Source: Patiria pectinifera
Taxonomy: Eukaryota; Echinodermata; Asteroidea; Valvatida; Asterinidae
Direction of reading: 5' to 3'
Assembly: GCA_029964075.1 (NCBI GenBank)
Contig: CM057135.1
Span: forward strand, 31,051,366 to 31,115,365
DNA length: 64,000 nucleotides
Part shown: one piece after another, positions 28,301 through 43,885 of the stretch
Layout: each line of letters begins with the position of its first letter
How positions within the stretch are numbered: position 1 is the first letter of the stretch
Made by a program: the position numbers and the translations under genes
Notes under the pieces: model-generated
What the model saw: the letters and a program-made list of their open reading frames with translations, nothing else
Database searches by the model: none
What the model was told of the DNA's origin: nothing

Positions 28301-29392
28301 TATTGTTTTCATTCTTTAAAATTATGTAAAAGTGCAAATGTTTCACTTTGTTTAAAATGGATATATCGCGTTTTGGATGTACTCTTCACATCTAAACCCC
28401 TGAATCTATTTTCTGTCCTCACTTTATAACACTATTTTTGAACCTCAAACTAATCCTGCTTATTATTTCTGTTTAGATAATATTTTTTCCCCCGTGGGAA
28501 ATGTCTAGATGCATGACTGTTTCATTGTCATGTCCTGATTTGTTCTTTGATCAGATTGGTGGGCTACAATTGGAGGGCTGTACATTTGACGGCTCTAGGT
28601 TGTCTGAGAACCAGAGAGACTCCCCTAGTGTCTGCACTGTACCAACATGCACGGTAGCATGGGTGCTCAAGGTAACAGCAAGGCAATATCTTGGATCTTA
28701 GGGTCATCAAAGTTCACTTTATCAGAGGATAGGCAGACCAGTAGATGAAGTACGCCTCATGCGATTAGAGAATAGAGCGAAGTTACATTGGAGTAATTAA
28801 ATAAACCGTTTTGTAGTTGTGTTCATCACAAGTCCATCACAAATAAATCATTCAATCGAAACATCCTGTCTCAAGTTATAAGCTATTACAACGAACTGTG
28901 ACGAAGGCATTCCATTGATCACCTCCTGTTACTGGTGACAAGAGTTGTAGTGGACTGAGTGATAGACTTGACTACAGCATTCAGAGCAAAGTAGGCAACA
29001 GAACTGAAAAATAAATGAATGCTTAACGTGCATCACAACCTGTTTAAATGTCTAAAAAATTGCAAGGGATCCCAAATGAATGCATTTTTGTCAAATTTAC
29101 CTGGAAGGAATCCAATAAATTTGTTTGAACTTCTGTTTAAATATATATGCCAAAAAATAGACCAGGGTTTCCAGATGATTCCACTTTTTACCTGGTACAT
29201 GTAGTATCAATTTGTTTGTTTGTTTCTCATAAGGATTCCAGTGAGCCTTACAGCCCAGAGGAAAGCATCTCCTTACCCGTCTACTACAGCGCCGACAGAG
29301 AGAAGATTGTGACTTACCTGACGGTGCCATGTGGAGGAGATCAAGATCACTGGGTGCAGACTGGGGCTGCTCTATTCCTGAAAAGTCTGTGA
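186..29392 (+). CDS. DYNC2H1: Cytoplasmic dynein 2 heavy chain 1, C-terminal two thirds (49 exons, 5' part outside window)
   Basis: This is the motor subunit of dynein-2, which drives retrograde intraflagellar transport in cilia. I joined 49 exons by GT-AG boundaries. All junctions keep phase and sum to 2,894 codons plus stop, which fits the last two thirds of the ~4,300-residue vertebrate protein. The conceptual protein follows vertebrate DYNC2H1 almost without gaps, from the linker motif [17 protein letters not shown] to the ending [20 protein letters not shown]. Ring P-loops are visible for AAA1 (GPAGTGKT), AAA2 (GPSGSGKST), AAA3 (GPDGCGKG) and AAA4 (GCSGVGRRT), so it is dynein-2 rather than an axonemal or dynein-1 chain. 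The start codon, tail and first exons lie upstream of the window. Exon coordinates are given in the domain entries below. Two acceptors are AAG rather than CAG/TAG (before 17334 and 29234), and the donor after 15679 (gttcgt) is weak. Several introns hold transposons. Confidence 0.97.
1584..1727. repeat. Short inverted-repeat element (GAGTAC family, copy 1)
   Basis: This ~144-bp intronic element starts with ggagtactgaa and ends with cacttcggtactcc, imperfect inverted termini. Its interior has a (gc)n stretch and paired cgcgtg/cacgcg words. A related element with better-preserved ends is at 26516-26632, so this looks like a small nonautonomous transposon family. No ORF is seen. Confidence 0.5.
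1872..4582 (+). CDS. DYNC2H1: DYNC2H1 exons 4-8: AAA1 main ATPase site
   Basis: Exons are 1872-2053, 2610-2792, 3101-3324, 3672-3793 and 4377-4582. AAA1 is the principal ATP-hydrolysing module of dynein. The Walker A motif GPAGTGKTE is encoded at 1967-1993, and the Walker B region [12 protein letters not shown] lies in exon 5. [20 protein letters not shown] (sensor-I region) is in exon 6 and [20 protein letters not shown] in exon 7. Both ATPase motifs are intact, so the motor should be active. A short, low-conservation loop at the exon 7/8 junction (residues AN-GNSNGKI) replaces a loop that also varies in vertebrates. The intron before exon 8 is mostly a 10-bp tandem array. Confidence 0.95.
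4092..4362. repeat. 10-bp tandem array (unit ATACAATGTR), about 26 copies
   Basis: A run of ATACAATGTA/ATACAATGTG units fills the 3' half of the intron between exons 7 and 8 and ends about 15 bp before the acceptor at 4376. There are few variants (gatgca, gataaa, one unit in shifted register). Because the unit is 10 bp and lacks stops on the reverse strand, three long reverse reading frames appear by chance. Short pieces with the same motif occur at about 10431-10456 and 23510-23540. Confidence 0.93.
4930..7236 (+). CDS. DYNC2H1: DYNC2H1 exons 9-13: AAA2
   Basis: Exons are 4930-5106, 5300-5387, 5688-5895, 6502-6790 and 7138-7236. AAA2 binds nucleotide structurally. Walker A is GPSGSGKST at about 4990-5016. 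The Walker B-like region [20 protein letters not shown] is in exon 11. The phase 1 junction between exons 10 and 11 restores [15 protein letters not shown], and the phase 2 junction between 11 and 12 restores MIFMSDEDT. Exon 13 is only 33 codons ([12 protein letters not shown]... to ...NYVVE). A 36-bp near-copy of its middle sits about 950 bp upstream, in the intron between exons 11 and 12. Confidence 0.94.
6153..6471. repeat. Inverted-repeat element containing a copied piece of DYNC2H1 exon 13
   Basis: Within the intron between exons 11 and 12, tattagggagac (6153-6164) and gtctccctatta (6460-6471) form near-perfect inverted ends. Inside, 6229-6264 repeats 36 bp of exon 13 (7179-7214) with one mismatch. 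That piece is flanked by two identical palindromic 13-mers, acacctaggtgtc, at 6215-6227 and 6273-6285. The right end lies only 30 bp from the exon 12 acceptor. Confidence 0.6.
7362..7781. repeat. MITE-like element with ~29-bp terminal inverted repeats
   Basis: The ends atgtgaccagctctacaaaa (continuing aagggtatta) and the reverse complement of the segment at 7753-7781 match with two substitutions. The element is about 420 bp and lies in the intron between DYNC2H1 exons 13 and 14. Its interior has one unrelated open frame and no recognisable transposase, so it is a nonautonomous DNA transposon. Confidence 0.8.
7906..10990 (+). CDS. DYNC2H1: DYNC2H1 exons 14-18: AAA3
   Basis: Exons are 7906-8066, 8409-8655, 9136-9287, 10185-10329 and 10711-10990. 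AAA3 is the regulatory nucleotide site of the ring. The P-loop GPDGCGKGM is split by the intron between exons 14 and 15 (gg|c). It is followed by [13 protein letters not shown] and [14 protein letters not shown], then the conserved block [15 protein letters not shown] in exon 16. Exon 18 encodes [21 protein letters not shown] serine-rich stretch ([12 protein letters not shown]) forms a hydrophilic loop in that exon. The intron between exons 16 and 17 contains a piggyBac-like short transposon. Confidence 0.94.
9409..9938. mobile_element. piggyBac-like MITE flanked by TTAA
   Basis: This element of about 522 bp lies in the intron between DYNC2H1 exons 16 and 17. TTAA occurs immediately outside both ends (9409-9412 and 9935-9938). 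The left end is AGGGAATGTACATCATTGGC and the right end, reverse-complemented, is AGGGAATATACAACATTTGC. TTAA duplication is the hallmark of the piggyBac superfamily. It encodes no protein. Related copies are at 29931-30010 (left end only) and 44574-44960. Confidence 0.8.
11143..11283. repeat. Small insertion bounded by a 16-bp direct repeat
   Basis: aatatctttgaaaagt occurs at 11143-11158 and again at 11268-11283, flanking about 109 bp. The interior contains cagtctcctgatgatgact and gtcgaaatgttgag, which resembles the arms of the foldback element near 61312-61358. This fits a short insertion with a target-site duplication in the intron between DYNC2H1 exons 18 and 19, although a local duplication is also possible. 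Confidence 0.55.
11439..14321 (+). CDS. DYNC2H1: DYNC2H1 exons 19-23: AAA4
   Basis: Exons are 11439-11576, 12014-12246, 12685-12907, 13599-13741 and 14079-14321. The AAA4 P-loop reads GCSGVGRRT, with arginine where a Walker lysine is usual. Vertebrate dynein-2 has the same substitution, so it is a family trait and not damage. The Walker B-like stretch is [10 protein letters not shown] in exon 21. Exon 21 ends in phase 1 (tca c) and joins exon 22 as S-R-I-H-I-N-L-H, matching the vertebrate order. The last 87 bp of exon 21 plus 91 bp of intron are tandemly repeated downstream. The lysine-rich stretch [16 protein letters not shown] in exon 23 is a loop that is also charged in vertebrates. Confidence 0.93.
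12821..13270 (+). repeat. 178-bp tandem triplication spanning the exon 21 3' end and its donor
   Basis: The unit starts at 12821, 12999 and 13177. Each copy contains 87 bp matching the end of DYNC2H1 exon 21, a splice donor (gtaagg, gtaagg, gtgagg) and, in copies 1 and 2, 91 bp of identical intron sequence. Copy 3 decays after about 13265. Only the first copy is joined to a complete exon. Reading copy 2 as an exon would meet an in-frame TGA. Confidence 0.93.
14449..14600. repeat. Probable retrotransposon tail (attcaattcaattt motif)
   Basis: A run of ttcaattcaattt/tttcaattcaattcaag followed by an A/T-rich stretch with atttatttc resembles 18667-18770 (three tandem gttcaag copies followed by catttatttt and ataaatgacatga). 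The pattern fits the reverse complement of a LINE-type 3' tail, but no coding sequence is present to confirm this. Confidence 0.35.
14835..16788 (+). CDS. DYNC2H1: DYNC2H1 exons 24-28: stalk coiled coil and microtubule-binding domain
   Basis: Exons are 14835-14972, 15405-15679, 15960-16083, 16262-16383 and 16575-16788. The first coiled-coil helix ([20 protein letters not shown] onward) leads to the microtubule-binding region [20 protein letters not shown]...[20 protein letters not shown]. The returning helix is in exon 28 ([20 protein letters not shown] onward). Heptad-like charged and leucine patterning is obvious. The donor after 15679 is the weak gttcgt. I chose it because it alone restores the conserved WVSMK-SFLAKRG junction (ag|c, Ser). 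Confidence 0.93.
17334..20640 (+). CDS. DYNC2H1: DYNC2H1 exons 29-33: stalk base and AAA5
   Basis: Exons are 17334-17585, 19290-19388, 19747-19870, 20172-20335 and 20521-20640. Exon 29 carries [15 protein letters not shown] and [20 protein letters not shown]. Exon 30 is only 33 codons ([16 protein letters not shown]...), and exon 31 has [19 protein letters not shown]. Exon 32 encodes [20 protein letters not shown] followed by [10 protein letters not shown]. Exon 33 is charged and helical and begins the buttress-like segment. The acceptor of exon 29 is ttttcaaag. The 1.7-kb intron between exons 29 and 30 is the longest in this gene within the window. Confidence 0.92.
17586..19289. other. 1.7-kb DYNC2H1 intron, mostly unexplained
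   Basis: I see no exon in this intron. It holds a triplicated gttcaag word (18667-18690) before an A/T-rich stretch, then a segment around 18785-18830 (gagagtatgctctgtccgtc) similar to the arms of the foldback element at 60846. The remainder is A/T-rich and featureless to me. Confidence 0.5.
20866..22806 (+). CDS. DYNC2H1: DYNC2H1 exons 34-37: buttress/strut and AAA5-AAA6 connecting region
   Basis: Exons are 20866-21144, 21744-21899, 22320-22439 and 22675-22806, all in phase 0. They encode the antiparallel helical pair and the conserved [20 protein letters not shown] and [20 protein letters not shown] blocks, then [20 protein letters not shown]. Phase-0 boundaries throughout make the assembly unambiguous. 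The acceptor before 22675 has a long T-rich tract containing three ttgattttg-like repeats. Confidence 0.92.
23073..25004 (+). CDS. DYNC2H1: DYNC2H1 exons 38-42: AAA6
   Basis: Exons are 23073-23145, 23286-23446, 23874-23999, 24223-24333 and 24767-25004. AAA6 is the structural, non-nucleotide-binding module that closes the ring. Conserved blocks are [80 protein letters not shown] and [20 protein letters not shown]. The latter is followed by [16 protein letters not shown]. No P-loop is present, as expected. Confidence 0.93.
25072..25320. repeat. MITE-like element with AGTGTTGTAGT ends
   Basis: The element is bounded by agtgttgtagtc and aactacaacact, in the intron between DYNC2H1 exons 42 and 43. 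The interior is dense in alternating aagtcc and ggactt words, so it can fold on itself. A diverged relative lies at about 28811-28978. Confidence 0.65.
25423..29392 (+). CDS. DYNC2H1: DYNC2H1 exons 43-49: C-terminal domain and stop
   Basis: Exons are 25423-25625, 26071-26292, 26771-26989, 27343-27542, 27855-27936, 28555-28671 and 29234-29392, ending in TGA at 29390-29392. Blocks include [39 protein letters not shown] and [20 protein letters not shown]. The final [20 protein letters not shown] matches the exact C-terminus of vertebrate dynein-2. A short S-rich insert ([13 protein letters not shown]) in exon 45 lies in a variable loop. The acceptor before 29234 is ctcataag. A nearby polyadenylation signal is not obvious; candidate aataaa motifs lie near 30845-30870. 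Confidence 0.93.
26516..26632. repeat. Short inverted-repeat element (GAGTAC family, copy 2)
   Basis: agtaccaaagtg at 26517-26528 and cacttcggtact at 26621-26632 form 12-bp inverted termini with one mismatch. It is about 117 bp, has no ORF and lies in the intron between DYNC2H1 exons 44 and 45. It shares its terminal word and a gcgcg-rich core with the element at 1584-1727. Confidence 0.6.
27566..27639 (-). repeat. tRNA-derived sequence (SINE fragment or tRNA pseudogene)
   Basis: On the reverse strand these 74 nt begin ggactg and end cagtcc, giving a 6-bp acceptor-like pairing. They carry an A-box-like TGGCTCAGTTC and a strong B-box-like GGTTCGAATCT. The D and anticodon stems are broken by mismatches, so a working tRNA is unlikely. 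It lies in the intron between DYNC2H1 exons 46 and 47. Confidence 0.55.
28811..28978. repeat. Diverged relative of the 25072 MITE
   Basis: This stretch shares ttgtagt...tccatcacaagtccatcaca with the element at 25072 and ends in a complementary gacttgactacagcatt. It lies in the last DYNC2H1 intron. The termini are degraded, so the boundaries are approximate. Confidence 0.4.
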
Positions 29393-29926
29393 ATTACATA
29401 AGCAGTGTCTCCAGTAGGCCTTCAGACCTACGGCTAGGGCTGTGATTGTGTAGTTGTTGCTGTCGAGGGCCCAGACATAGCCCTTAAGAAGGGATGCGGA
29501 TATGTCCTTAGGCTGTTGAATACAATGATTGCATCATGGTGATGTCGTATCTGTTTTGATAGTGTAATGACTGAAAGTGAAACACGTGGTCCCAGTACAC
29601 TGATTTCAAAACTTTTTCCCAAACATTTAGTTATAAGATTGTATTAAAATGTGTCATGAAATGACATTTACACTAAATTTTGCAAGTGTCAAAAGAATAT
29701 CAATTGATAAATTGGATATTTGAAGGCTTTTTTTTTTCATTGCAGATTAGGATTATCGATTTTTGAGTGATTATATGAAAATAAGAAAAGACTTCATACT
29801 TGTCTTGAAAGATTTTGCATGTAAATTTAAGAAGACAAGAGCAATGTTGTTTTCTTAAGTACAAGTTATATCACCAAAGTAGCTTTTGGTTCAAAGTAGT
29901 GAGTTGTCATGGAGTGAATTTGTTTT

Positions 29927-30010
29927 TTAAAGGGAATGTACAACATTTGCTTTTGTTGCAATTTTCAGAAACAAATGGATTTGGAAGATTAGTATGTTAT
30001 AGAAAATAAG
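29927..30010. mobile_element. Truncated piggyBac-like MITE, left end only
   Basis: TTAA (29927-29930) is followed by agggaatgtacaacatttgc and then ttttgttgcaattttcag, matching the left end of the element at 9409. The matching right end was not found downstream, so this copy is truncated. Confidence 0.65.
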
Positions 30011-32273
30011 CGTGTTTAAGATTAAAAAAAATATAAAGTAGCAATTTTCACCAGGAAAAAAACCCTACCAAACTCTTAAAAATATTTGTCGATAATCAGA
30101 TCGGATCAGGATGTAAAAAATCTGATGTAAATAGTAAACTCACTTTGGTTTGAATGTGCTATATCATTGTATTTTATGGCGAGTGTGTGATCTGTAGTTG
30201 AAATTCAAAGTGGAATTTGTATATAATGAGATTTAGAGTTTTTTGTAGTGTGTGCTTGGTTAACAGAGTGTATATAATATATCACAACTGTGAGAATAGA
30301 ATCTTATTGAAACATTTATGCAAAGATGTTCGTTTTTTTTATTTAAAGTGAGCGCGTACCGAGTGATCAGCACTGAATATTACAAACACGAGGTTCACAT
30401 AGATTCTCTTCATTTGATGGCAAGACATTTTTATTTCAAAACAAGAGTATAACACCGTCTTTCAGTACTTGCACTTTTAATTTTTTCATGGTAATACATT
30501 AAGTTTTCTTCTGATGGACAAACTGTGAAAATATAAGCCCATATATGTTAAGTAATGCTAAAGGTCAACGCGATAATAGATTTGTTGAGTACCACAAGAA
30601 TTGTTTTCCCATTTTTTTCTTAGTATGTACATGTATGTTAGAAACTTCGTGATGATTGCATGTTTTTGCCCTACTATCCAGCTTTCTATCCATGTTAAGT
30701 TTTTTTCTAGAAAATCCTTTTTCTAGATACATTTATATTTAACTTTAGCAAGCTGGTGCAGCCCAATATTGCATTTCTGTTGGTGTAAATCCCACAAATG
30801 TTTTATTTGACAGAACTAAAAGAAGACAACTATATAAAACATGATAATAAATAAACTCTTGAAAAATAAAAGAAGTTACCAGAATTTTTTTTTTTTAACA
30901 AACCGTCAATACTTGTAACTATATGGCATTTTCTGAAAAACACGTATAGGTTGGAATGTACAGACTTTTCATAATTTGTGAGTTTTAACCCATTTGACCA
31001 CAAAACTTGCATAAATTAGCTACTCATTCTTTCAGATTCCCTAAGAGTCGATTTATCACATGGGAAATACCTCCGATAAAAATTTAATATATATTTAGAG
31101 ATGAGCACACATTTACTACAGGTTTAAAAATTACAATTTTGTCATTTAATTATAATTAGGTTTTTATTAATGAGATGATCATTTTGACATGATATAAGTT
31201 TTACAGACAATTTCACTTAACAATGTTCTAGTCAGTAACATTCATCTTTTAACATAACATACACTTTTGCGCTTTGGTAAGTCAAGGTATTGCAAACTGT
31301 TCCCATTAAACATAATCAAGGCTTGTAAAAGATGAAAGATCTAAAGATGATAAAAAAAAAGAACATCTGACAACTTTTGAGATTTTATCATTGAAAAAAA
31401 ATGAGGTAGACCTTAGCGTGAGTGACAGTCTGGACACATTGGAAACAGTGCAAATTACATAACTTAATTGACTTGGAAAAAACACTTTCGAAAGAATGCA
31501 ATAGCAAATAACACAAAACGTGAAGACATATAACCACCTTGGCCAGAAAACATTAGTTATAATGTCTTTAACACAATGAAAATAAACCAACACTTCTGCT
31601 TAAAAAATATATGGACCCTTCTTTTTAAAAGTAATAAGTCAACAAAATATAGTGACTGCTGAAGGAGTTGAATAACTTGAGTTGAGCATCGATCAAAATA
31701 TACATACAGGATACTTTCAACTCTTGGCCATTAAAAAAGTTCAACAGAGTTTTAAACATATACATTTTCATACTTTTGAAGTTTGTGCATGGTGAGGGAC
31801 ACCTTGGCAAAACAACATGGTTTGCGTGTCCTTTATCTATTTAAAAGTTGAGCAACATTTCTAAAATATGGTATAGTTTTTGTTAACCTGTATTGCAGTT
31901 ACATAGTAATAATAATACACATTTATACAAATAGGTATGCATTAATACAGTGCTCAAGGTCAATAAACATATCACCCTGGAATATGGTTATTATTGAAAC
32001 ACGCAGTGTTTGCCATTGTTTTTTAAACAAAGTCGCAGCAATGTAGCCAGACATTTTATGAACAAAAGATAAACTCTTTGACTTGCAGCAAGGTTTAATT
32101 GAGTTTTTTACAACTGGCAAATATTGCAGAAATTTTTTTCTTACATGTACTATAACAACGACCATTTAATTTACTCTGATACTACCTAAATGAAGAGCAT
32201 AAATAAGCATGTACGATCACAAATTTCATAATTTACATACAGATATTGTTTTATTTTCATAAGTCGGTAGTCT

Positions 32274-32283
32274 TTTATTTATT
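32274..32283 (-). promoter_or_regulatory. Overlapping polyadenylation signals for the PGAP2-like gene
   Basis: On the reverse strand AATAAATAAA begins only about five bases after the TGA stop, and a further AATAAA lies at 32250-32255. If used, the 3' UTR would be very short. Confidence 0.5.
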
Positions 32284-32287
32284 CTGA

Positions 32288-34071
32288 TCAGCTAGATAGG
32301 CAGCCATTCAGCTCATCTCCAATCTGAGCAGGGTTGATTATCATGACTGCGTGATCTCGGACATCAAAAATTAAGGTAGTGTGGAAAGCAATGTTGCTGA
32401 AGACACAGAGATACTCAAAGAATGCAAAGATGCTATAGACTGTAGAAGGAAACAAAAGAATAATTGCAAAGATCGTAAAAATATCGGAAAAACAGCCTTG
32501 TATTGGTTTTTTTTTGTATCTACAAGAAAATACTTACCATATGGTTCACAGTAGCGATTGTGTCGATCAAAGAGATATGAAAAGCTGATGATTGACGCTA
32601 TGAATGTGGCAAACATGTAGAGCTTGTAACGATAGGAATATCGATGCTGCAAGAAAGCAGAAAAATGTTAAAATATTTGGATTATTCAATCATTGGAGAA
32701 TTTATTGAAAACTGAAATGAAATGAGATGTAATAAAGCTTACATCAAATCAGCAAAAAGCAATTTTTGTCTTCAGGCCAAGACCAAGGATTCTGTAGCCA
32801 TCCTAGATCTAGACTTTTGTTTTTCAAAACTCAAATGAATGCCAATCTTTGAAAATGAAATAATTTTTGTTATTCACCATGGGAGCTTTTCTTTTGTGAC
32901 ACAGACAGCATGTTGTGATCATGTGCAGCACAGCAAAGACAACAAAGAAGATGAAACATTTCTCATGAATACCTGGGAACAAAGATGATAGTGAGGCAAT
33001 GAATTAATAACAAACATTACATAAGACATATATAGTGAACAAGCAAAAATTTGCTCGCTTCGCACTCATTTAGTGCACCAATGTGCACCAACTCCTAATA
33101 ATTTGGTTCTTCTAGTCCAGAATTAATAACTTAGGAGATCTACAAGGTTAATGAAGAGATGTTTTGTGAGTTAACTAAAAGCCTTGAAAGGCTTTTTGCA
33201 GAAGAAGATCCCTTACTGTAATCATCGTTGGAGGAGACGTATGTCAGACCAACCAGACAAGACAACTCCGTCAGACAAAATCCCAGATTGACACGACACA
33301 AGGTCCTATAGCTGGGATTGGAGCTCCAGTTATGCAGATCCTGACTGTGCCATGTGTACCACAGCAATGCAAAGAGAATCCTTGGAGTGACGTGTAATGC
33401 TACGGCGATACGCCATATGTAACGCTGTGGGGTGAAGTTACCAATGCTAGCACTGATTGAGGGTAGGAAATTGTAAACCTGTAGAATAAATGGTAGAAGA
33501 TACAATCAAGAATGAGTTAAGTGAAAAAAAGAACTGTTTCAACACAACTTTTTAAATCACATTTTATGGAAAATGAGATCTTTTAAAATTTTAACAATGG
33601 TAAATTATCACTCAGCCCAAACCCCCCCCCCCCCCTTAGAAAAAAGAAAATATATTTTTATTATATATTAATTATTAATATAATATGATTATTCAATAAA
33701 CGTATTCATTTTATAGGTGCTGAATAAAATTTTGAAAATCACTTCTTACTCACATTACAATGCGTGTGATTAACTCCACTAAAATCCTTCCAAATTGAAA
33801 TGACAACACACAATACAAAACCAACGAGTGGACAACTCGAAGTAACTAATGCTAAAGTTCTCAACGAAAGTCGAATCATTCTGGTATCAATTTTCGACCG
33901 TTTTCCCATCAAACGAGGTGAAACACGTCTCAGGTAGCCTGGTGTGAATGTGAAAAGTAAATTAATCGCTGTACCTAGAAATAATGTTAAATTTAAGCTC
34001 GTCAATAACACCGCTAATAATAAATTTATCTCGCCGGGCCGTGATAAGAATCTCGTCCACAAAAGTGTCAT
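32288..34071 (-). CDS. Post-GPI attachment to proteins factor 2-like (PGAP2/FRAG1 family) protein
   Basis: Five exons on the reverse strand (34071-33754, 33478-33217, 32972-32878, 32646-32538, 32439-32288) join in phase to 311 residues. The sequence SIGNFTPQRYIWRIAVALH, then YRTLCRVNLG, LTYVSSNDDYS and the C-terminal EYLCVFSNIAFHTTLIFDV match PGAP2/FRAG1 proteins. PGAP2 is a multi-pass Golgi/ER protein needed for fatty-acid remodelling of GPI anchors. Several hydrophobic segments are visible (LLLAVLLTSLNLTLFLGTAI, LVGFVLCVVISIW, FIFFVVFAVLHMITTCC, MFATFIASIISFSYLF). The start is the first in-frame ATG of a 106-codon open exon. It is somewhat longer than human PGAP2, so it may be a PGAP2-like paralogue, and I give no firm symbol. 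The 3' end converges on DYNC2H1 and the 5' end diverges from UBE3A. Confidence 0.9.
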
Positions 34072-34941
34072 AGCGCCCTCAAAAGTTTGGACTTTGCCAG
34101 TTTAGGGTGTTGAGAAAAATCATGTATGGCACCCTCAGTCATTCTAAGAAAAAAAGTACAATTAGGTGTAAATGTAAAGCACCGTGAACCAGGATACCCG
34201 ACTAGACCAGTAATTAGAAATTCCTTTAAAACAATTAATTAGTTGACTTTTTGATTAAACATGAACTATTTATCATTTACTAAAAATAACTCAATGTTTT
34301 TATGTTACATTTGTACTTTTTATGTTTGAATTTATAAAACAAGAATTAAAAGGAAAGTATTTATTTTATTTAGCACCAACTATACGTTGAAAATGTTTCC
34401 GTAAACGACTGTGATGAAGTCTAGCCACGAAATGTCGAGAATTTGTCGCCACGATTTCGTCATTATTAATGGTGTATATTCTTGCCAGGTGTCTTCTTTT
34501 CAGGTCCATCGAATTTCCATGTGAATAGAGCGGAGATATTTTCGTATGAATCCACCGAAAGATCTCTCCTTGGGAGCGGCGGAAGAGGAAAGGTGGGGGA
34601 AAAAAATGACCGCCTCCATGAAAATAATCGTCATGCAACATCAACTGCATTGTTTTTGACATTTTGATCATCATCATGGCTCTGAAAGATCACCCTCTGA
34701 AATGTGGGATGGTTTTGTATTAAAAATGAGGGATTGGTATGGCATTTATGGAGGCGAGGGTGGGTTATTCTTGCTTTTAATTAATAGCTATTGATAAGCA
34801 TGCTTATTTTCATTGCTTGCTACAATCTCCACATTCATGACATTGGGAAAAAGGGGGGGGGGGAGGAAAACGCCCATCCAGAAATGAAATTCAACTGAAG
34901 ATTTGTTGAGCCATTTTCCTATTTTATCAATTTATTTGCAG
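34072..34941. other. Divergent gap between the PGAP2-like gene and UBE3A
   Basis: About 870 bp separate the two start regions. It probably holds the promoter of the PGAP2-like gene and one or more upstream UBE3A exons, since the first UBE3A exon I can place (34942) is preceded by a splice acceptor. I cannot identify the upstream exon or a TATA box. A G9 run lies near 34855. Confidence 0.45.
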
Positions 34942-41999
<7,058 letters not shown>

Positions 42000-42799
42000 G
42001 GTAGCACAGCGCGAGCCTGTACGGTAACCTACACCACCTGCATCCAACACAATCCTACAGAATCTAATAAGTCCAGAATGTAATTACTGTCTTTTTCAAA
42101 TGCTCAGATTAAAAAAACACAAAAATTAATGACTGTAGGATAGGGATTTGTCATCAATACTCAATGTTCAGCTTCAGATTAATCCTTTTTTGAAGGCAGT
42201 TGTTGACAAAAGTCGTACCCTAATTGGATAATAAGGAGTACTTCACTGATTTTGATGTATTGTGCCCTCTATTGGTGATATACTGCCATTGTAAGTGATG
42301 GACACAAACAGGATCTTGTTCCCTGAATCCAGTCCATGGTCTTGGTAATGAAACCCCATCCTGTTATCAGTCTGATGTCCACTGTCACTTCATGTTGAGT
42401 GAGGCTTTGTCTTTATCAGTCATTTTGGGGCTAAGGCTTTTGTTTTGGCTGTTTATAAGCTGCAGTCAAATTAATAGCCATAGACTAAATATCCCGATTA
42501 AGACGGCTTTTGTTAACATATGATGTGTGCATATGATGCATGTGTAAGTGTGCTTTTTCTCAACATTTACAATTTAAGCAGCATGTAGACTATACTGCTC
42601 TTTGTGTTGGTAATGCAGGTGATCTGAAAATACCGCCCTCAGTAGGTATGCACAGGGCGTATAAACAGAGCCAACTTTTTGACAGTCTATGTAAATTGGT
42701 TGAGGTTATTGCAAACCCAGTGTATAGTGGTACGTCTTGATTTTGACAACATTGATTTCATCAAGTGACCCAAGGTCAGATGAGGCAAATACAAAAAAA

Positions 42800-43074
42800 A
42801 AACATGTTTAGCGTCCTGCCTTTTTGAAAAAAGGAAGCGGTAGGCCTTTTTTTTCCCCCCCTCCAAAATGGCCACCCGACCGGGCTATTTCTCAAGATGG
42901 CCGCCATTTTTTTTTTTAAATGGCCGCAATTGGACTCAGGAAATGACATACTAGCTTTATATGGGCTAGATGCAACGGATAAAGAGGCCAAAATGATGTC
43001 ACTATTGAAAATTTATCATTTTTTCAGTTAAAAAAAAAGAAAAAAGGAAGCGGGCGGGGAAGCTAAACATGTTT
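42800..43074 (+). repeat. MITE-like element with AAACATGTTTAGC ends (copy 1)
   Basis: The element starts aaacatgtttagcgtcctgc and ends gctaaacatgttt, forming inverted termini, with ggaagc words just inside both. The core tggactcaggaaatgacata recurs in reverse orientation at 56867-57154, with flanking 'atggccgcc' repeats in both. No ORF is present. Confidence 0.78.
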
Positions 43075-43885
43075 CTTTTTTATTTCGCCTAAATAAATGT
43101 GGACATTTTGGTCAAAATATTAGAATAGATTAATCAAAGAGGTTTAAATGCCAATGGCCAAATTTGTTTTGTATTCTGATATGAGAGATTTAATGGTTCT
43201 GCAAAAAAATAACCTTTTCTTTCTTGCTTGCAATGTCTTTAGCCTCTTTTTTCCTTCTCAGCCTAACAAAATTGATATAGACTGAAATACACGCAATATA
43301 TGCATATCCTGTTTGTATCGTGATTTGAACGAGAAAGTAAGAATCAACAAGGAATCTTTTATTTTATTTTCCAATTGCTGCCAGCAGATTTCTATTGTTT
43401 TGAAGCTTTCAGTTTGACAAGAACATCAATCACATTAGAATTGACGAGACACATTTCCTATTTTATTTTGATGGCTGGATGTTAATTCTGTTAAAAAAGG
43501 AATTTTTCAAGAATTATGATGGGAAAGTGTTCAAACCATTAAAAGCAAATAGGCCTAGTGGACATAAAACATTGTTTTCTTCTCTTTTTTATGGATAAAA
43601 TTTATTTCAGAGGTGAATTTATGTTGACATTTTTTTGTGAGAAATGATAGAGAAGAGACTTGTTTCCATTGATTTATTGTAAGAAACATGTAAAATTTGT
43701 ATTTCTATTATTCACAGAAAATATACAAAGAGATTATGAGGGTTATATGCTGCCCTTACGCTATGCCTAAACAGTTTGGAATGCAGGAAAATTGTTCGGA
43801 GTGTTTTTTATGTGATGACTGGAGATGTTCAAGAGAAAACTAAAAGTTGAATCTTTAATAAATTGGAGAGACAAAAAAAGAAATT

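Larger units (their letters stand above)
29393..32287. other. Gap between convergent DYNC2H1 and PGAP2-like genes
   Basis: About 2.9 kb of A/T-rich DNA contains both 3' UTRs. No exon is supported. It includes the left end of a piggyBac-like MITE (29931-30010). Clustered aataaa motifs near 30845-30870 are candidate polyadenylation signals for DYNC2H1. I recognise nothing else. Confidence 0.6.

Noticed and set aside
34366-34677. 103-codon reverse frame between the PGAP2-like gene and UBE3A
   Set aside because: Low-complexity start, no recognised family, no splice partners; probably chance in promoter DNA.
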